A stretch of DNA of 64,000 bases from Thermoproteota archaeon. GTDB taxonomy: Archaea; Korarchaeota; Korarchaeia; Korarchaeales; Korarchaeaceae. A program made the position numbers and the translations under genes. Shown here one piece after another: positions 49,870-57,504 of the stretch. Where the stretch lies: contig JAOZFI010000006.1 in NCBI GenBank assembly GCA_027491395.1, positions 81,388 to 145,387 of the forward strand, written 5' to 3'. The notes below the pieces were generated by a model. That model ran no database searches. It was not told the origin of the DNA and worked only from the letters and a program-made list of their open reading frames with translations. Every line of letters starts with the position of its first letter. Within the stretch, counting starts at the first letter, position 1.

Positions 49870-50255
49870 GGGCCGTGGTGGATACCAATGTGCTGATTTA
49901 TGCCTACTTCAGTGATGCGGAGAAACACGATGAAGCTAGAAAACTCCTCTTTTCCCTAGACAAGTGGATAATCCCACTCATAGTTGTGGTGGAACTGTTC
50001 TGGTTCAGCAGAGGAGCTGGTCTCGATTCTAAAAGAACGAGGGATTTGATACTAACGTATTTAGCGGATAAACGGGCCGAGCTGGCGCACAACGAGCTGG
50101 ATGAGATCCTCGACTCTCTGTCATGCGATGATCCCTTGGACTGGGAAGACGAACTCATACTATCCATAGCCGAGAGGGAAGGCATTCCTCTGGCTACCTT
50201 CGATAGTAATATGAGAGGTAAAGCGGAAGAAAGGGGTGTTCAGGTTATTCCGTGA
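49866..50255 (+). CDS. PIN-domain protein (VapC-like)
   Basis: PIN domains are small ribonucleases and frequent toxins. The acidic residues are all present: VVDTNVLIYAYFSD, VVVELFW, DWEDELILSIAE and ATFDSNM, as expected for an active enzyme of 129 residues. The TTG start overlaps the stop of the 66-residue gene before it. The pair lies between tRNA-Pro and tRNA-Met, a usual position for mobile or accessory genes. Whether it is a toxin or a housekeeping PIN nuclease is open; no close VapB is recognised. Confidence 0.85.
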   Translation: MRAVVDTNVLIYAYFSDAEKHDEARKLLFSLDKWIIPLIVVVELFWFSRGAGLDSKRTRDLILTYLADKRAELAHNELDEILDSLSCDDPLDWEDELILSIAEREGIPLATFDSNMRGKAEERGVQVIP

Positions 50256-50260
50256 ATAGG

Positions 50261-50372
50261 TGGTGCCGGGGCCGGGATTTGAACCCGGGACCCCCGGATT
50301 TCCCAGCGGGAGCACCGTGGGCCCAACCCAACTTATGAGTCCGGTGCTCTAACCAGGCTGAGCTACCCCGGC
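50261..50372 (-). tRNA. Elongator tRNA-Met (anticodon CAT) with 34-nt intron, CCA encoded
   Basis: On the minus strand, acceptor GCCGGGG/CCCCGGC, D arm GCTCAG...GAGC, anticodon stem CCGGA/TCCGG and T arm CCGGG-TTCAAAT-CCCGG pair fully when a 34-base intron (50300-50333) is removed from between positions 37 and 38 of the loop CTCATA/A. The encoded CCA is at 50261-50263. Acceptor stem G1-C72 and the body indicate the elongator rather than the initiator, though a tRNA-Ile2 that is modified at C34 is possible. A TATA-like stretch lies near 50397-50408. Confidence 0.92.
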
Positions 50373-50404
50373 TCCAATGGAGTGGATGGACCACCGCACT
50401 AATA

Positions 50405-50558
50405 AAAATTGTCCCTCATCGGTGGCGTGATCTACACACGATCGTTCATGTTCACAGGGGGCCCACGCTCGGTGTGAGCTGGGAACTCCATCTCCACTGA
50501 GGATTCGTTGATGTTCGCTCTCCTCATCGCGTGGGCCATGTAGAGTGGGGTACCCCAC
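50405..50558 (-). ncRNA. Candidate structured non-coding RNA
   Basis: The 240-bp gap between tRNA-Met and the Yip1-like gene has no credible ORF but strong pairing. Two nested stems are perfect: TGTAGA (50539-50544) with TCTACA (50431-50436), and GCGTGGGCC (50529-50537) with GGCCCACGC (50460-50468). A 14-bp palindrome GTGGGGTACCCCAC lies at 50545-50558. On the minus strand an AT-rich TATA-like element at 50577-50586 is about 25 bp before the proposed start, and a T5 tract ends it. An H/ACA-like ACA occurs near the end, but no class can be assigned. The plus-strand reading is the alternative. The gap could also be merely regulatory. Confidence 0.45.
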
Positions 50559-50612
50559 ATTTTAAGGTTATGGAGATATTTTTAACGCGTAAGCGAATCG
50601 TATAACCCGGTG

Positions 50613-51332
50613 ATGGGCGTGGGCTTTGAAATATCTGAAGAGTTTGAAGAAGAGATCCCCTACTCACTCACCGACTACCTCCTTCAACCGATGAGGCTTT
50701 CTTCAACCGTCTTTAGGGCGATGGTGATCAAGCCGAAGCTCAAGTATTGGCTAGTGGCTCTACTGATAGGCTCCGTCTTCACTGGATTGGGCATATGGAT
50801 GATATTTCAGAAAATAGAGATCAGCTTGGTGGGCGGGGGGAACATACCGGAGGAGGCTTTAGAGGCGGCCAAGGAGATGATGAATGTATTCATAAAGAAT
50901 CCGGCAATCGTCTACTTAGAAGCCCTTCTCTCGGAACTCTTCATCCAGTTAGTAACCGCTGTGGTCCTCTTCGTGCTAGTGAAGCTCATGTCGGGTGAGG
51001 GGGGTTTCTCCTCATCGCTGATGGTGGCGGGCCTTAAGAACATACCTTCTATACTCTCTGGGCTCCTGATGGCATACTTAGGCTATATCATGCCCCCCAT
51101 GAGATGGGAGATAGACCTCTCTACTGGAAACGTAGGAGGGTTCGGTGGTGCGATGCCTCAGGGACTAGAGGTTCAACAGCAGGCCATAAACATGCTAGTC
51201 TCCTTGTGGATGGTAGTTGTTATTTATCTGGCTTGCAGATACGGTTTCAAGATGAACAAGGGAAGATCCCTGCTTACCGCGGTAATACTGTGGGTAGTTC
51301 TCAACTTCACGGTGTTCCTGAGTCTCCTATAG
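50613..51332 (+). CDS. Yip1-like multi-pass membrane protein
   Basis: The 239-residue protein has an acidic N-terminus and four or five membrane helices (for example WLVALLIGSVFTGLGIWMIF, LLSELFIQLVTAVVLFVLVKLM, ILSGLLMAYLGYIM, and WMVVVIYLACRYGF). The arrangement and the long polar loop between helices resemble the Yip1 domain, a family with obscure roles in archaea. ATG at 50613 is preceded by GTG at 50610. A TATTTTTAA element near 50577-50585 serves as promoter, shared with the non-coding RNA candidate on the other strand. Confidence 0.6.
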   Translation: MGVGFEISEEFEEEIPYSLTDYLLQPMRLSSTVFRAMVIKPKLKYWLVALLIGSVFTGLGIWMIFQKIEISLVGGGNIPEEALEAAKEMMNVFIKNPAIVYLEALLSELFIQLVTAVVLFVLVKLMSGEGGFSSSLMVAGLKNIPSILSGLLMAYLGYIMPPMRWEIDLSTGNVGGFGGAMPQGLEVQQQAINMLVSLWMVVVIYLACRYGFKMNKGRSLLTAVILWVVLNFTVFLSLL

Positions 51333-51340
51333 TCTAACCT

Positions 51341-52090
51341 TCACTCCTCCCTATTTATTGAATAAAGGGCCAGATCCCTGAGCAAGTCTCTTTGGGGGGT
51401 ATCCCCCAACACCTCTAATTTCTCTATGGCCTCGGCGGCTAGACCGTTAGCCATCTCCTCCAAGAGCTCCCTCAATCCTTCCTCCTTAAGAAGGGAGGTA
51501 AGTTCCCCGGGAGATCCCCAGTCCAATAAATCATCCTTTATCTGGTAAGCCATCCCCATGTAGAGCCCATATAAACCCAGATCACCGGAGATGTCGGGCC
51601 TACCGGCAATCACAGCGCCCAATGATGTGGCCGCCTCGAAAAGGACGGCGGTTTTGTACTTGAGTATCTCGAGGTATTCGTCCAAGGAGAGGGGATCTCC
51701 AGCCTCCAACACCTGTACTTCCCTCATCTCTCCCACAGACATGAGTTTAGACGCCCTAGATAGGATCTCACCCACTCTCCTATCCTCGTACATGCTGGCT
51801 ATATCTAGGACCAGCGATAGTATGAAGTCAGCCACGAGAATGGACATCTCGAACCCGTACTTCATGTGGAAGGAGAACTCACCCCTCCTCTGAGTGCTCT
51901 TATCTATTATATCGTCGTGTATCAGGGAAGCCGCGTGTATGAGCTCTATCGCGGCAGCCGCAGGGCCCGGATTTCCGCTTCCACTACAGGCGTCATGGAC
52001 GATCAGGAGGAGAGCGGGTCTTACCTTTTTCCCTCCGCTCAGGAATTCCTTTAAGGGAAGGAAGAAAGGGGTGTTTGACTCTTTATCCAA
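51341..52090 (-). CDS. Polyprenyl diphosphate synthase (geranylgeranyl-type)
   Basis: The enzyme elongates prenyl diphosphates for archaeal lipids. The first aspartate-rich motif is in ASLIHDDIIDKSTQRRG, a second is at QIKDDLLDWG, and SGGKKVRPALL is the usual N-terminal block. From the TTG at 52090 the protein has 249 residues, shorter than the 300-330 typical of the family. The frame continues open upstream to 52165 with coherent helix-forming residues (RIKSSLEHYVSEARIAIDEI) but no ATG, GTG or TTG. A GAGGTGAG site lies 5 bp before an ATA at 52165, so the true start may be that AUA. KaiC is upstream by about 30 bp. Confidence 0.88.
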   Translation of the reverse strand: MDKESNTPFFLPLKEFLSGGKKVRPALLLIVHDACSGSGNPGPAAAAIELIHAASLIHDDIIDKSTQRRGEFSFHMKYGFEMSILVADFILSLVLDIASMYEDRRVGEILSRASKLMSVGEMREVQVLEAGDPLSLDEYLEILKYKTAVLFEAATSLGAVIAGRPDISGDLGLYGLYMGMAYQIKDDLLDWGSPGELTSLLKEEGLRELLEEMANGLAAEAIEKLEVLGDTPQRDLLRDLALYSINREE

Positions 52091-52194
52091 TATCTCGTCG
52101 ATGGCAATTCTAGCCTCACTGACGTAGTGTTCCAGCGATGATTTTATGCGGTCCTTTAACGCTATACGCGCTCACCTCAGTAGTGGCTGCTGCA

Positions 52195-52938
52195 TCACTC
52201 CTCTAAAATAATGCTCCTCCTCTTGACCACCTTATCGGGGTGCACAACTATTCCATTATCCGTAATCTCGAAGGGGTGCCTCCTCATGGAGTGGGCGGTC
52301 CCCCTCATCTTCCATATTATGAGGCTCCTGATGAGCTCGCCATCCCACTCATCCAAGTCCAGTCTAATGATGCCATCGGCCGCGTGTTCAACTCCGGGGC
52401 CGCCGAACCCTCTCTCGGTGACTCCCACTTGGCTTATCAATATGGATGTAGTTCCCATTCCCGATAACACCTTCTTCAGGAGAAGAACTGTTTTCCTCGC
52501 CACCACGGGCTTTGTCAGGTAGAGCGCGGTCACCGAATCCACAACGACCCTGACCGCACTTACTTCACTGATAGCGGCCTTCATCTCATCTATGAGACTG
52601 TGAACATCCTCCGGGTCAGTAACAACGTACTTCTCCCTCTTGGCTGCTCCCCCTATGCCACCGGTGTATGCATCCACTATAGCGAACCTGCCCGCCTCCT
52701 CGTAAGGCTTGGGATCCCACCCGAATGCGGACATGTTAATCCTGACCTGCACCGGGTGCTCTTCCAGAGCCACGTAAACGCCAGCCTCTCCATTCTTCAA
52801 TCCATTGTACAGGTACTGCATCCCGAAGATCGTCTTTCCCGTGCCCGGCCCGCCTGAAAGGAGTACAACGTTCCTCTCAGGTATGCCCCCATTGAGGAGC
52901 TCGTCCATGCCGGGTATGCCGGTCTTTACCCTCCTCAT
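52195..52938 (-). CDS. KaiC-like RecA-superfamily ATPase
   Basis: A single KaiC domain, a family very common in archaea with uncertain role. The Walker A is [11 protein letters not shown], preceded by [19 protein letters not shown]; the catalytic pair sits in YVALEEHP, Walker B in [12 protein letters not shown], and the sensor-like [11 protein letters not shown] follows. Length is 247 residues. A short leader overlaps no gene; the downstream prenyl synthase is 30 bp away on the same strand. It might regulate or signal, but no substrate is known. Confidence 0.9.
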   Translation of the reverse strand: MRRVKTGIPGMDELLNGGIPERNVVLLSGGPGTGKTIFGMQYLYNGLKNGEAGVYVALEEHPVQVRINMSAFGWDPKPYEEAGRFAIVDAYTGGIGGAAKREKYVVTDPEDVHSLIDEMKAAISEVSAVRVVVDSVTALYLTKPVVARKTVLLLKKVLSGMGTTSILISQVGVTERGFGGPGVEHAADGIIRLDLDEWDGELIRSLIIWKMRGTAHSMRRHPFEITDNGIVVHPDKVVKRRSIILEE

Positions 52939-52976
52939 GAGCTCACCCGGTTCTAACTACTTTAAAGTAAGTAATA

Positions 52977-54374
52977 ATGTCAACTCCCGATGGGAAAATG
53001 AACTTGCTCGACATGGAAGAAGGTGAGATTAGGAGAGCACTCCGCGATGGTAGGATAAAAGTCTCAGTTTACGGATTGGGTCATGTCGGCTCCCCCATAC
53101 TAGCGGCGTGGCTCCAAGCGGGCGCTAGCGGTATTGGAGTGGATGTGGACGAGGGAAAGGTACTCAAACTCAGCAGAGGGGAGTCTCCAGTCGATGAGCC
53201 CTGTCTCACAGATGTCTTCAGAAAGGCCTTGAATGAGGGGAGGTTAAAGGCGACGAGTGATGGCGAATGGGCATCTAGGGAAACTCACGTCAAGATAATT
53301 GCTGTTCCGACTCTGATAGATGGTGAGGGAAATCCTAAACTCGATGCTATCAGGTCCGCAGCCAAGTCCATAGCCTCGGGACTTAAAGAAGGGAACCTAG
53401 TTATACTTGAGAGTAGCGTACCCCCCGGAACCACTAGAGGAGTTCTCAAACCCATTTTAGAGGAGCTAAGCGGGCTTCAAGCTGGAGAGGATTTCGGGCT
53501 TGCTTACAGTCCGGAGAGGATATCAGAAGGGAGGGCGTTGAGGGACATAGTCGAGTCCTATCCCAAGGTGGTAGGGGGTATCGATGCCAAAAGCACGGAA
53601 GTAGCGGCTAATCTCTACTCTCTGGTGGTTAAAAGAGGGGTGATAAAGCTGTCAAGTGATTTAGCTGCGGAGCTCGAGAAGTTGGCCGAGGGGATCTATA
53701 GAGATGTAAATATAGCTTTGGCCAATGAGATAGCAGCCCTTTGCAGGGGATTGGGCGTGGATTACGATGAGGTAAGGTTGGCCGCCAACAGTCAACCCTA
53801 TTCCCACCTACATAGGCCGGGTACGGGAGTTGGAGGCCTGTGTATCCCTGTGTACCCGAGATTCCTCATTTGGAAGGCTAAGGATCTAGATATGGAACTT
53901 CCTTTAACCGCTATCGCCAGAACTATAAATGAGAACATGCCTGCAGAGGTATCCAGTCTCGTCGGAGAGGGTATGAAAAGGCTCGGTATATCGAACCCTA
54001 AATTAGCTATCTTGGGGCTGGCTTTTAGAGGTGATGTACCCGACTCGCGTCTCTCCCCAACCTACGATCTGATAAATCACCTGCTCTCAATGGGAGTCAG
54101 GGAAATAGTTGTTCACGATCCTATAATAAGAGAGGATGCCAAGCTTGATGAAATGGGAGTACCTCTAACGAACGACTTAATCGAGGCACTGGGGAGAGCC
54201 GATATTGCAGTGATATCGACCGATCACTCCGCCTACCGAATGAAATCCAGCGAGCTGTTTCAGCTGTCAAATAAGTTGAGGTTGATAGTGGATGGGAGGC
54301 ATGTGATCGAGGTAGACTCTTTGCCCTCCGGGGTCTTGTATGTGGGGGTGGGGAGGCCTTGGAGGGAAGGCTAG
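52977..54374 (+). CDS. wecC: UDP-N-acetyl-D-mannosaminuronate dehydrogenase-like nucleotide-sugar dehydrogenase
   Basis: Nucleotide-sugar 6-dehydrogenase of the UDP-glucose/GDP-mannose family. It has an N-terminal NAD Rossmann site (VYGLGHVGSPILAAW), SSVPPGTTRGVLKPIL, SPERISEGRA, and the catalytic cysteine in GTGVGGLCIPVYP. C-terminal blocks LGLAFRGDVPDSRLSP are typical. UDP-ManNAc, the product of the epimerase at 15487-16875, is its probable substrate by family similarity (WecC). ATG at 52977 is the start. Length is 465 residues. The gene overlaps the class II aldolase gene by 4 bp tail to tail. Confidence 0.87.
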   Translation: MSTPDGKMNLLDMEEGEIRRALRDGRIKVSVYGLGHVGSPILAAWLQAGASGIGVDVDEGKVLKLSRGESPVDEPCLTDVFRKALNEGRLKATSDGEWASRETHVKIIAVPTLIDGEGNPKLDAIRSAAKSIASGLKEGNLVILESSVPPGTTRGVLKPILEELSGLQAGEDFGLAYSPERISEGRALRDIVESYPKVVGGIDAKSTEVAANLYSLVVKRGVIKLSSDLAAELEKLAEGIYRDVNIALANEIAALCRGLGVDYDEVRLAANSQPYSHLHRPGTGVGGLCIPVYPRFLIWKAKDLDMELPLTAIARTINENMPAEVSSLVGEGMKRLGISNPKLAILGLAFRGDVPDSRLSPTYDLINHLLSMGVREIVVHDPIIREDAKLDEMGVPLTNDLIEALGRADIAVISTDHSAYRMKSSELFQLSNKLRLIVDGRHVIEVDSLPSGVLYVGVGRPWREG

Positions 54375-54973
54375 CCTACTAGCCGCCTCACCAAGTTTAT
54401 CGTGAAAACTTCGACTAGTGAATCCATGGCTGACAGTGCAAGCCAAGGATCTTTAGAAACGACAAATGCGCCATGCCTCAGTACTATAACGGCATTGACG
54501 TCTTTCAATGCATTAGATACAATCTCAGCCAATTCCTCAGTACCGTATGGCCTCCAAGGGAGTATTTTAACGTCCCTCAGCATGATCTTCGCTTCTTCTG
54601 TCCAATCAGACTCCCTCAACGGGGCTAGAACCTCTCCATCGATCTTCGAACTCACCATAGACATCGCCAGCCCAGTTACTACCGCGTGATGGCAGTGGAG
54701 AATGGCTCCCACATCCGGTCTGATCTCGTAGACCTTTAGATGTAGCTTCCACTCCGAGCTGGGCCTCCCTTTACCCTCTAGGACTCTCCCCTGGCGATCA
54801 ATCAGTATTATGTCCTCGGCCCTCAACCTTCCCTTGAATTCACCCGACGGGGTTATGAGTATCCCCTCGTCCACACGTGCGCTCGCATTTCCTCCTGCCC
54901 CAGTAGTATAACCCCTCTCATAAGCCAACTTCATGACTTCAGCCAGTTCTGAGGCCCTACCAGTAAGGTCCAT
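54371..54973 (-). CDS. Class II aldolase/adducin family protein
   Basis: Zinc-dependent class II aldolases split sugar phosphates such as fuculose 1-phosphate. The metal-binding histidines are in ILHCHHAVV and VLRHGAFVV, and the N-terminal substrate block TGAGGNASAR and PSSEWKLHLKVY are typical. At 200 residues it fits FucA/AraD/MtnB-like proteins, and the substrate is not set by sequence. It overlaps the rhomboid gene by 17 bp on the same strand and follows it. Confidence 0.87.
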   Translation of the reverse strand: MDLTGRASELAEVMKLAYERGYTTGAGGNASARVDEGILITPSGEFKGRLRAEDIILIDRQGRVLEGKGRPSSEWKLHLKVYEIRPDVGAILHCHHAVVTGLAMSMVSSKIDGEVLAPLRESDWTEEAKIMLRDVKILPWRPYGTEELAEIVSNALKDVNAVIVLRHGAFVVSKDPWLALSAMDSLVEVFTINLVRRLVG

Positions 54974-55652
54974 GATGGTACCTCTCCATCATCCAGAGCC
55001 TCCTCAGGTACCTCACCCTATGCCTGTAGGGATACGCCATTAGGACCCCTGCTATGAATCCACCCACATGGGCCCAATAGGCAACCCCGGTGGCTTCTCC
55101 AGCTAATAGACCGGGAATGAGCTGCCATATGAACCAGAATGTTATGTAATACTTGGCTGGTATAGGTTCAACCGTTATGAAGTACCAGATGAGGATGGCT
55201 GTCATTATCCTAGCTTGGGGGAAGAAGACGAGGTAGGCCCCTAGTACACCGCTTATCGCCCCACTGGCGCCCACAGCAGGTATCTCTGATAGGGGGAATA
55301 CTGCCATGTGGAGGAAACTCGCAGCAACTCCAGATATAAGGTAGAAAATGATATACTTGAAGTGGCCGAAGGCGGCCTCCACATTATCCCCGAATATATA
55401 GAGATAGAGCATATTCCCCAACAAGTGGAGCCAACCTCCATGCATGAACATCGAGGTGAAGAGCCTGTACGCGTTGGAAGCGGGGTCCTCAAGGAAGAAC
55501 CTAGGGATAAACCCGTACTCGTAGATCAACAACTCGAACCTCGCGGGTCCGCCAGCTATTTCCCATAGGAAGACCAGCGCATTGAATAGGATCAATCCGT
55601 AGGTAACCCAAGGGGTTATCGGACTGGGATTCTCATCCTTGAAGGGGAACAA
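54957..55652 (-). CDS. Rhomboid-family intramembrane serine protease
   Basis: Rhomboids cut membrane proteins within the bilayer. The catalytic serine is in AVGASGAISGVLGAYL and the partner histidine in YWAHVGGFIAGVLM; a typical MFMHGGWLHLLGNMLYL loop-helix (the HxxxN... region) precedes them. Six membrane helices are expected over 231 residues. A cytoplasmic tail with basic residues follows (YRHRVRYLRRLW). It shares a transcript with the aldolase downstream; a functional link is not apparent. Confidence 0.93.
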   Translation of the reverse strand: MFPFKDENPSPITPWVTYGLILFNALVFLWEIAGGPARFELLIYEYGFIPRFFLEDPASNAYRLFTSMFMHGGWLHLLGNMLYLYIFGDNVEAAFGHFKYIIFYLISGVAASFLHMAVFPLSEIPAVGASGAISGVLGAYLVFFPQARIMTAILIWYFITVEPIPAKYYITFWFIWQLIPGLLAGEATGVAYWAHVGGFIAGVLMAYPYRHRVRYLRRLWMMERYHHGPYW

Positions 55653-55754
55653 GAGATCATCCTCCCAAAGGGCTCAGCTGACCCTCTTCTGGGCCATATA
55701 CACCCTCTTGCCGAATACTCATCATGGCCCTTGGGAAAATTGGGGGAAAAAGGC

Positions 55755-56315
55755 TTAAACTTTCACCCCCTTGAGGAGAGATTCACCGATCTCCTTACCT
55801 CTATCCACTGCTTTCAAGTTCAAATCTATGAATTGTGGCTTCACCATCCTCCTTATTGCTTCTTTCAAGTTCTCCAAGGGTATGATCCCGGAGACCGTGA
55901 CGAAAACTCCAAGCATGAGCATGTTCGCCACGAGCCTGTTGCCCAGCCTCTCAGCCTCATCAGTGGCGGGGATCTTGTAGATGACCCTCACCTTACCCTC
56001 CACCGGATCGAAATATTTGATCATTGAGGAGTCCGCTAATATTATGGTCTTGTCCAAGGGATATCTCTTGGAGAAGGTGTTAAGGGACATCTGATTCATC
56101 GCTACCCAATAGTCCGGGCTTATTATCTTAGGATAATCAATTTCCTCGTCAGAAATAACTACCTCAGATCTCGTGGATCCTAACCTCGCCTCGGGTCCGT
56201 ATGTATAGGTGGCAGCCGCGTAGTAGTTGCTCAGCACAGAGGCTTGGGATAAAACAGCACCGGATAGCACAACGCCCTGACCACCGAAGCCTGAGATCAT
56301 TACTTCAATCCTCAA
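55755..56315 (-). CDS. korG: 2-oxoacid:ferredoxin oxidoreductase, gamma subunit
   Basis: The gamma subunit has the nucleotide/CoA-binding Rossmann-like region: RIEVMISGFGGQGVVLSG at the N-terminus, YTYGPEARLGSTRSEVVIS, and DNANLP-like LADSSMIK. It is the last gene of the kor operon alpha-beta-delta-gamma. The frame is open to ATG 56345, but the TTG at 56315, right at the end of the delta gene, gives the usual N-terminus (MRIEV) and 186 residues. It is the only gamma subunit in the window and could also serve the por complex, which lacks one. After the stop, a minus-strand CTTTTT tract (near 55755) may terminate transcription. Confidence 0.87.
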   Translation of the reverse strand: MRIEVMISGFGGQGVVLSGAVLSQASVLSNYYAAATYTYGPEARLGSTRSEVVISDEEIDYPKIISPDYWVAMNQMSLNTFSKRYPLDKTIILADSSMIKYFDPVEGKVRVIYKIPATDEAERLGNRLVANMLMLGVFVTVSGIIPLENLKEAIRRMVKPQFIDLNLKAVDRGKEIGESLLKGVKV

Positions 56316-56652
56316 GCCACCACACCCCCTTTCTGACGATATCATCCCTCTTCCTAACCCTTTTCAACCAAGGATTCTCATACTTCTCTTCCACCTCTAA
56401 AAGCTCCTTCTCCTCCTTCTCATCCACTATGACTTGGAGTGCGAAGTCGGGGCAGTACCATTCACAGAGCCTGCAGGCCCTGCATTGGTCTATCCTAGCG
56501 GCATAGGGCTTTTTTACTCCCCTCCAATTTCTTTCCTCGCTTACCTCTAGGACATCCCATGGGCAGGCCCAGATGCAGAGGTAACAGCCTTTGCAGAGTT
56601 TATCGCTCACTGCTATCTGTTGCACCTTCACCGGAGATGCCATCGAGCTCAC
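56305..56652 (-). CDS. korD: 2-oxoacid:ferredoxin oxidoreductase, delta (ferredoxin) subunit
   Basis: A 115-residue ferredoxin-type subunit with two [4Fe-4S] motifs, CKGCYLCIWACPWDVL and CRACRLCEWYCPDFAL. The acidic C-terminal extension (EEKEEKELLEVEEKYENPWLKR) is typical of Kor-type delta subunits. It overlaps the beta gene by 4 bp and the gamma gene by 11 bp, so all are coupled. Electrons pass from the TPP site to external ferredoxin. Confidence 0.92.
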   Translation of the reverse strand: MSSMASPVKVQQIAVSDKLCKGCYLCIWACPWDVLEVSEERNWRGVKKPYAARIDQCRACRLCEWYCPDFALQVIVDEKEEKELLEVEEKYENPWLKRVRKRDDIVRKGVWWLED

Positions 56653-57500
56653 CTCCCCCTGCCCTTTGCCCTCTCCTCTAGCTCCCTCAGTTTCTCAGTG
56701 TACTCCTTTCTGTCGGTCCTGTGCAAGTACTCCCCTACTATGATCTTGCCCCTCAGCTCCTCAGGGCTCTTGTTCTTCGCAACTCCCAAGGGGATGGAGT
56801 TCTCCTTAAACCACTGCATCATGTCCCTTGGATCGGGACGGTTCAGTATGTACCTGCCAGCGTAGGTGGGGCACTGGAACACTATCTCTATAGCAGCGAA
56901 ACCTTTGTGCTTTACCGCCTTCTTTATACTGTTTTTAGCCTGAATGAAGTGGTACGTCGTCCATCTAGCCAGATACGTGGCTCCAGCAGCCTTTAAAAGT
57001 TCCATCAGGTCAAAGTTGGGCTCTATGTTACCGTAAGGTGTGGTATTCGTCCTAGCTCCTTCGGGAGTGGTTGGAGACATCTGACCTCCTGTAAGGGAGT
57101 ACAGCATGTTTGTAGCTATGATTGCGGTGATTCCTATGTTCCTCCTTGCCGCATGGATCAGGTGATTACCTCCTATTCCCATGCTATCTCCATCCCCCAT
57201 TACCACAACGACGTTTAGATCCGGCCTAGACGCCTTCAATGCAGTAGCGAAAGCCAGCGCCCTACCGTGCAGGGTGTGAGCCGCGTCCCTCCTGAAATAA
57301 AGAGGGGTCCAACCGGAGCACCCTATACCCGACACGAAAACAGTCCTATCCCACTCCCCCTGTCCCAACTCCTCGAAAGCCATCAGGATCATCCTTTCAA
57401 TGATGCCCAAGCCGCAACCGGGGCAGAAGGCGTGGGGCATGATTTCAGTTCTCATATACTTCTTAGCTAGAACATGCTCGAATTCCGCTTCAGGAAGCAT
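56649..57500 (-). CDS. korB: 2-oxoacid:ferredoxin oxidoreductase, beta subunit
   Basis: Holds the TPP and one cluster. HAFCPGCGLGIIER (cluster), SGIGCSGWTPLYF, and VVVMGDGDSMGIGGNHLIHAARRN (TPP motif) are in order, with the NMLYSLTGGQMSPTTPEGARTNTTPYG block. These match 2-oxoglutarate-type (Kor) beta subunits and not the pyruvate type of the other complex. Length is 283 residues. It overlaps korD and follows korA by 4 bp. Confidence 0.9.
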   Translation of the reverse strand: MLPEAEFEHVLAKKYMRTEIMPHAFCPGCGLGIIERMILMAFEELGQGEWDRTVFVSGIGCSGWTPLYFRRDAAHTLHGRALAFATALKASRPDLNVVVVMGDGDSMGIGGNHLIHAARRNIGITAIIATNMLYSLTGGQMSPTTPEGARTNTTPYGNIEPNFDLMELLKAAGATYLARWTTYHFIQAKNSIKKAVKHKGFAAIEIVFQCPTYAGRYILNRPDPRDMMQWFKENSIPLGVAKNKSPEELRGKIIVGEYLHRTDRKEYTEKLRELEERAKGRGR

Positions 57501-57504
57501 AACA

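Noticed and set aside
50261..50372. Initiator tRNA-Met
   Set aside because: The acceptor and D-arm sequences correspond to the elongator type, and the anticodon loop stem lacks the three G-C pairs expected in the initiator.
50405..50558. C/D box guide RNA
   Set aside because: CTGA and TGATG-like words are present on the plus strand, but their spacing does not match two guide regions between C/D' and C'/D boxes.
50349..50558. A 69-codon minus-strand ORF upstream of tRNA-Met
   Set aside because: It overlaps the tRNA and the strongly paired region, and its product has no recognisable features.
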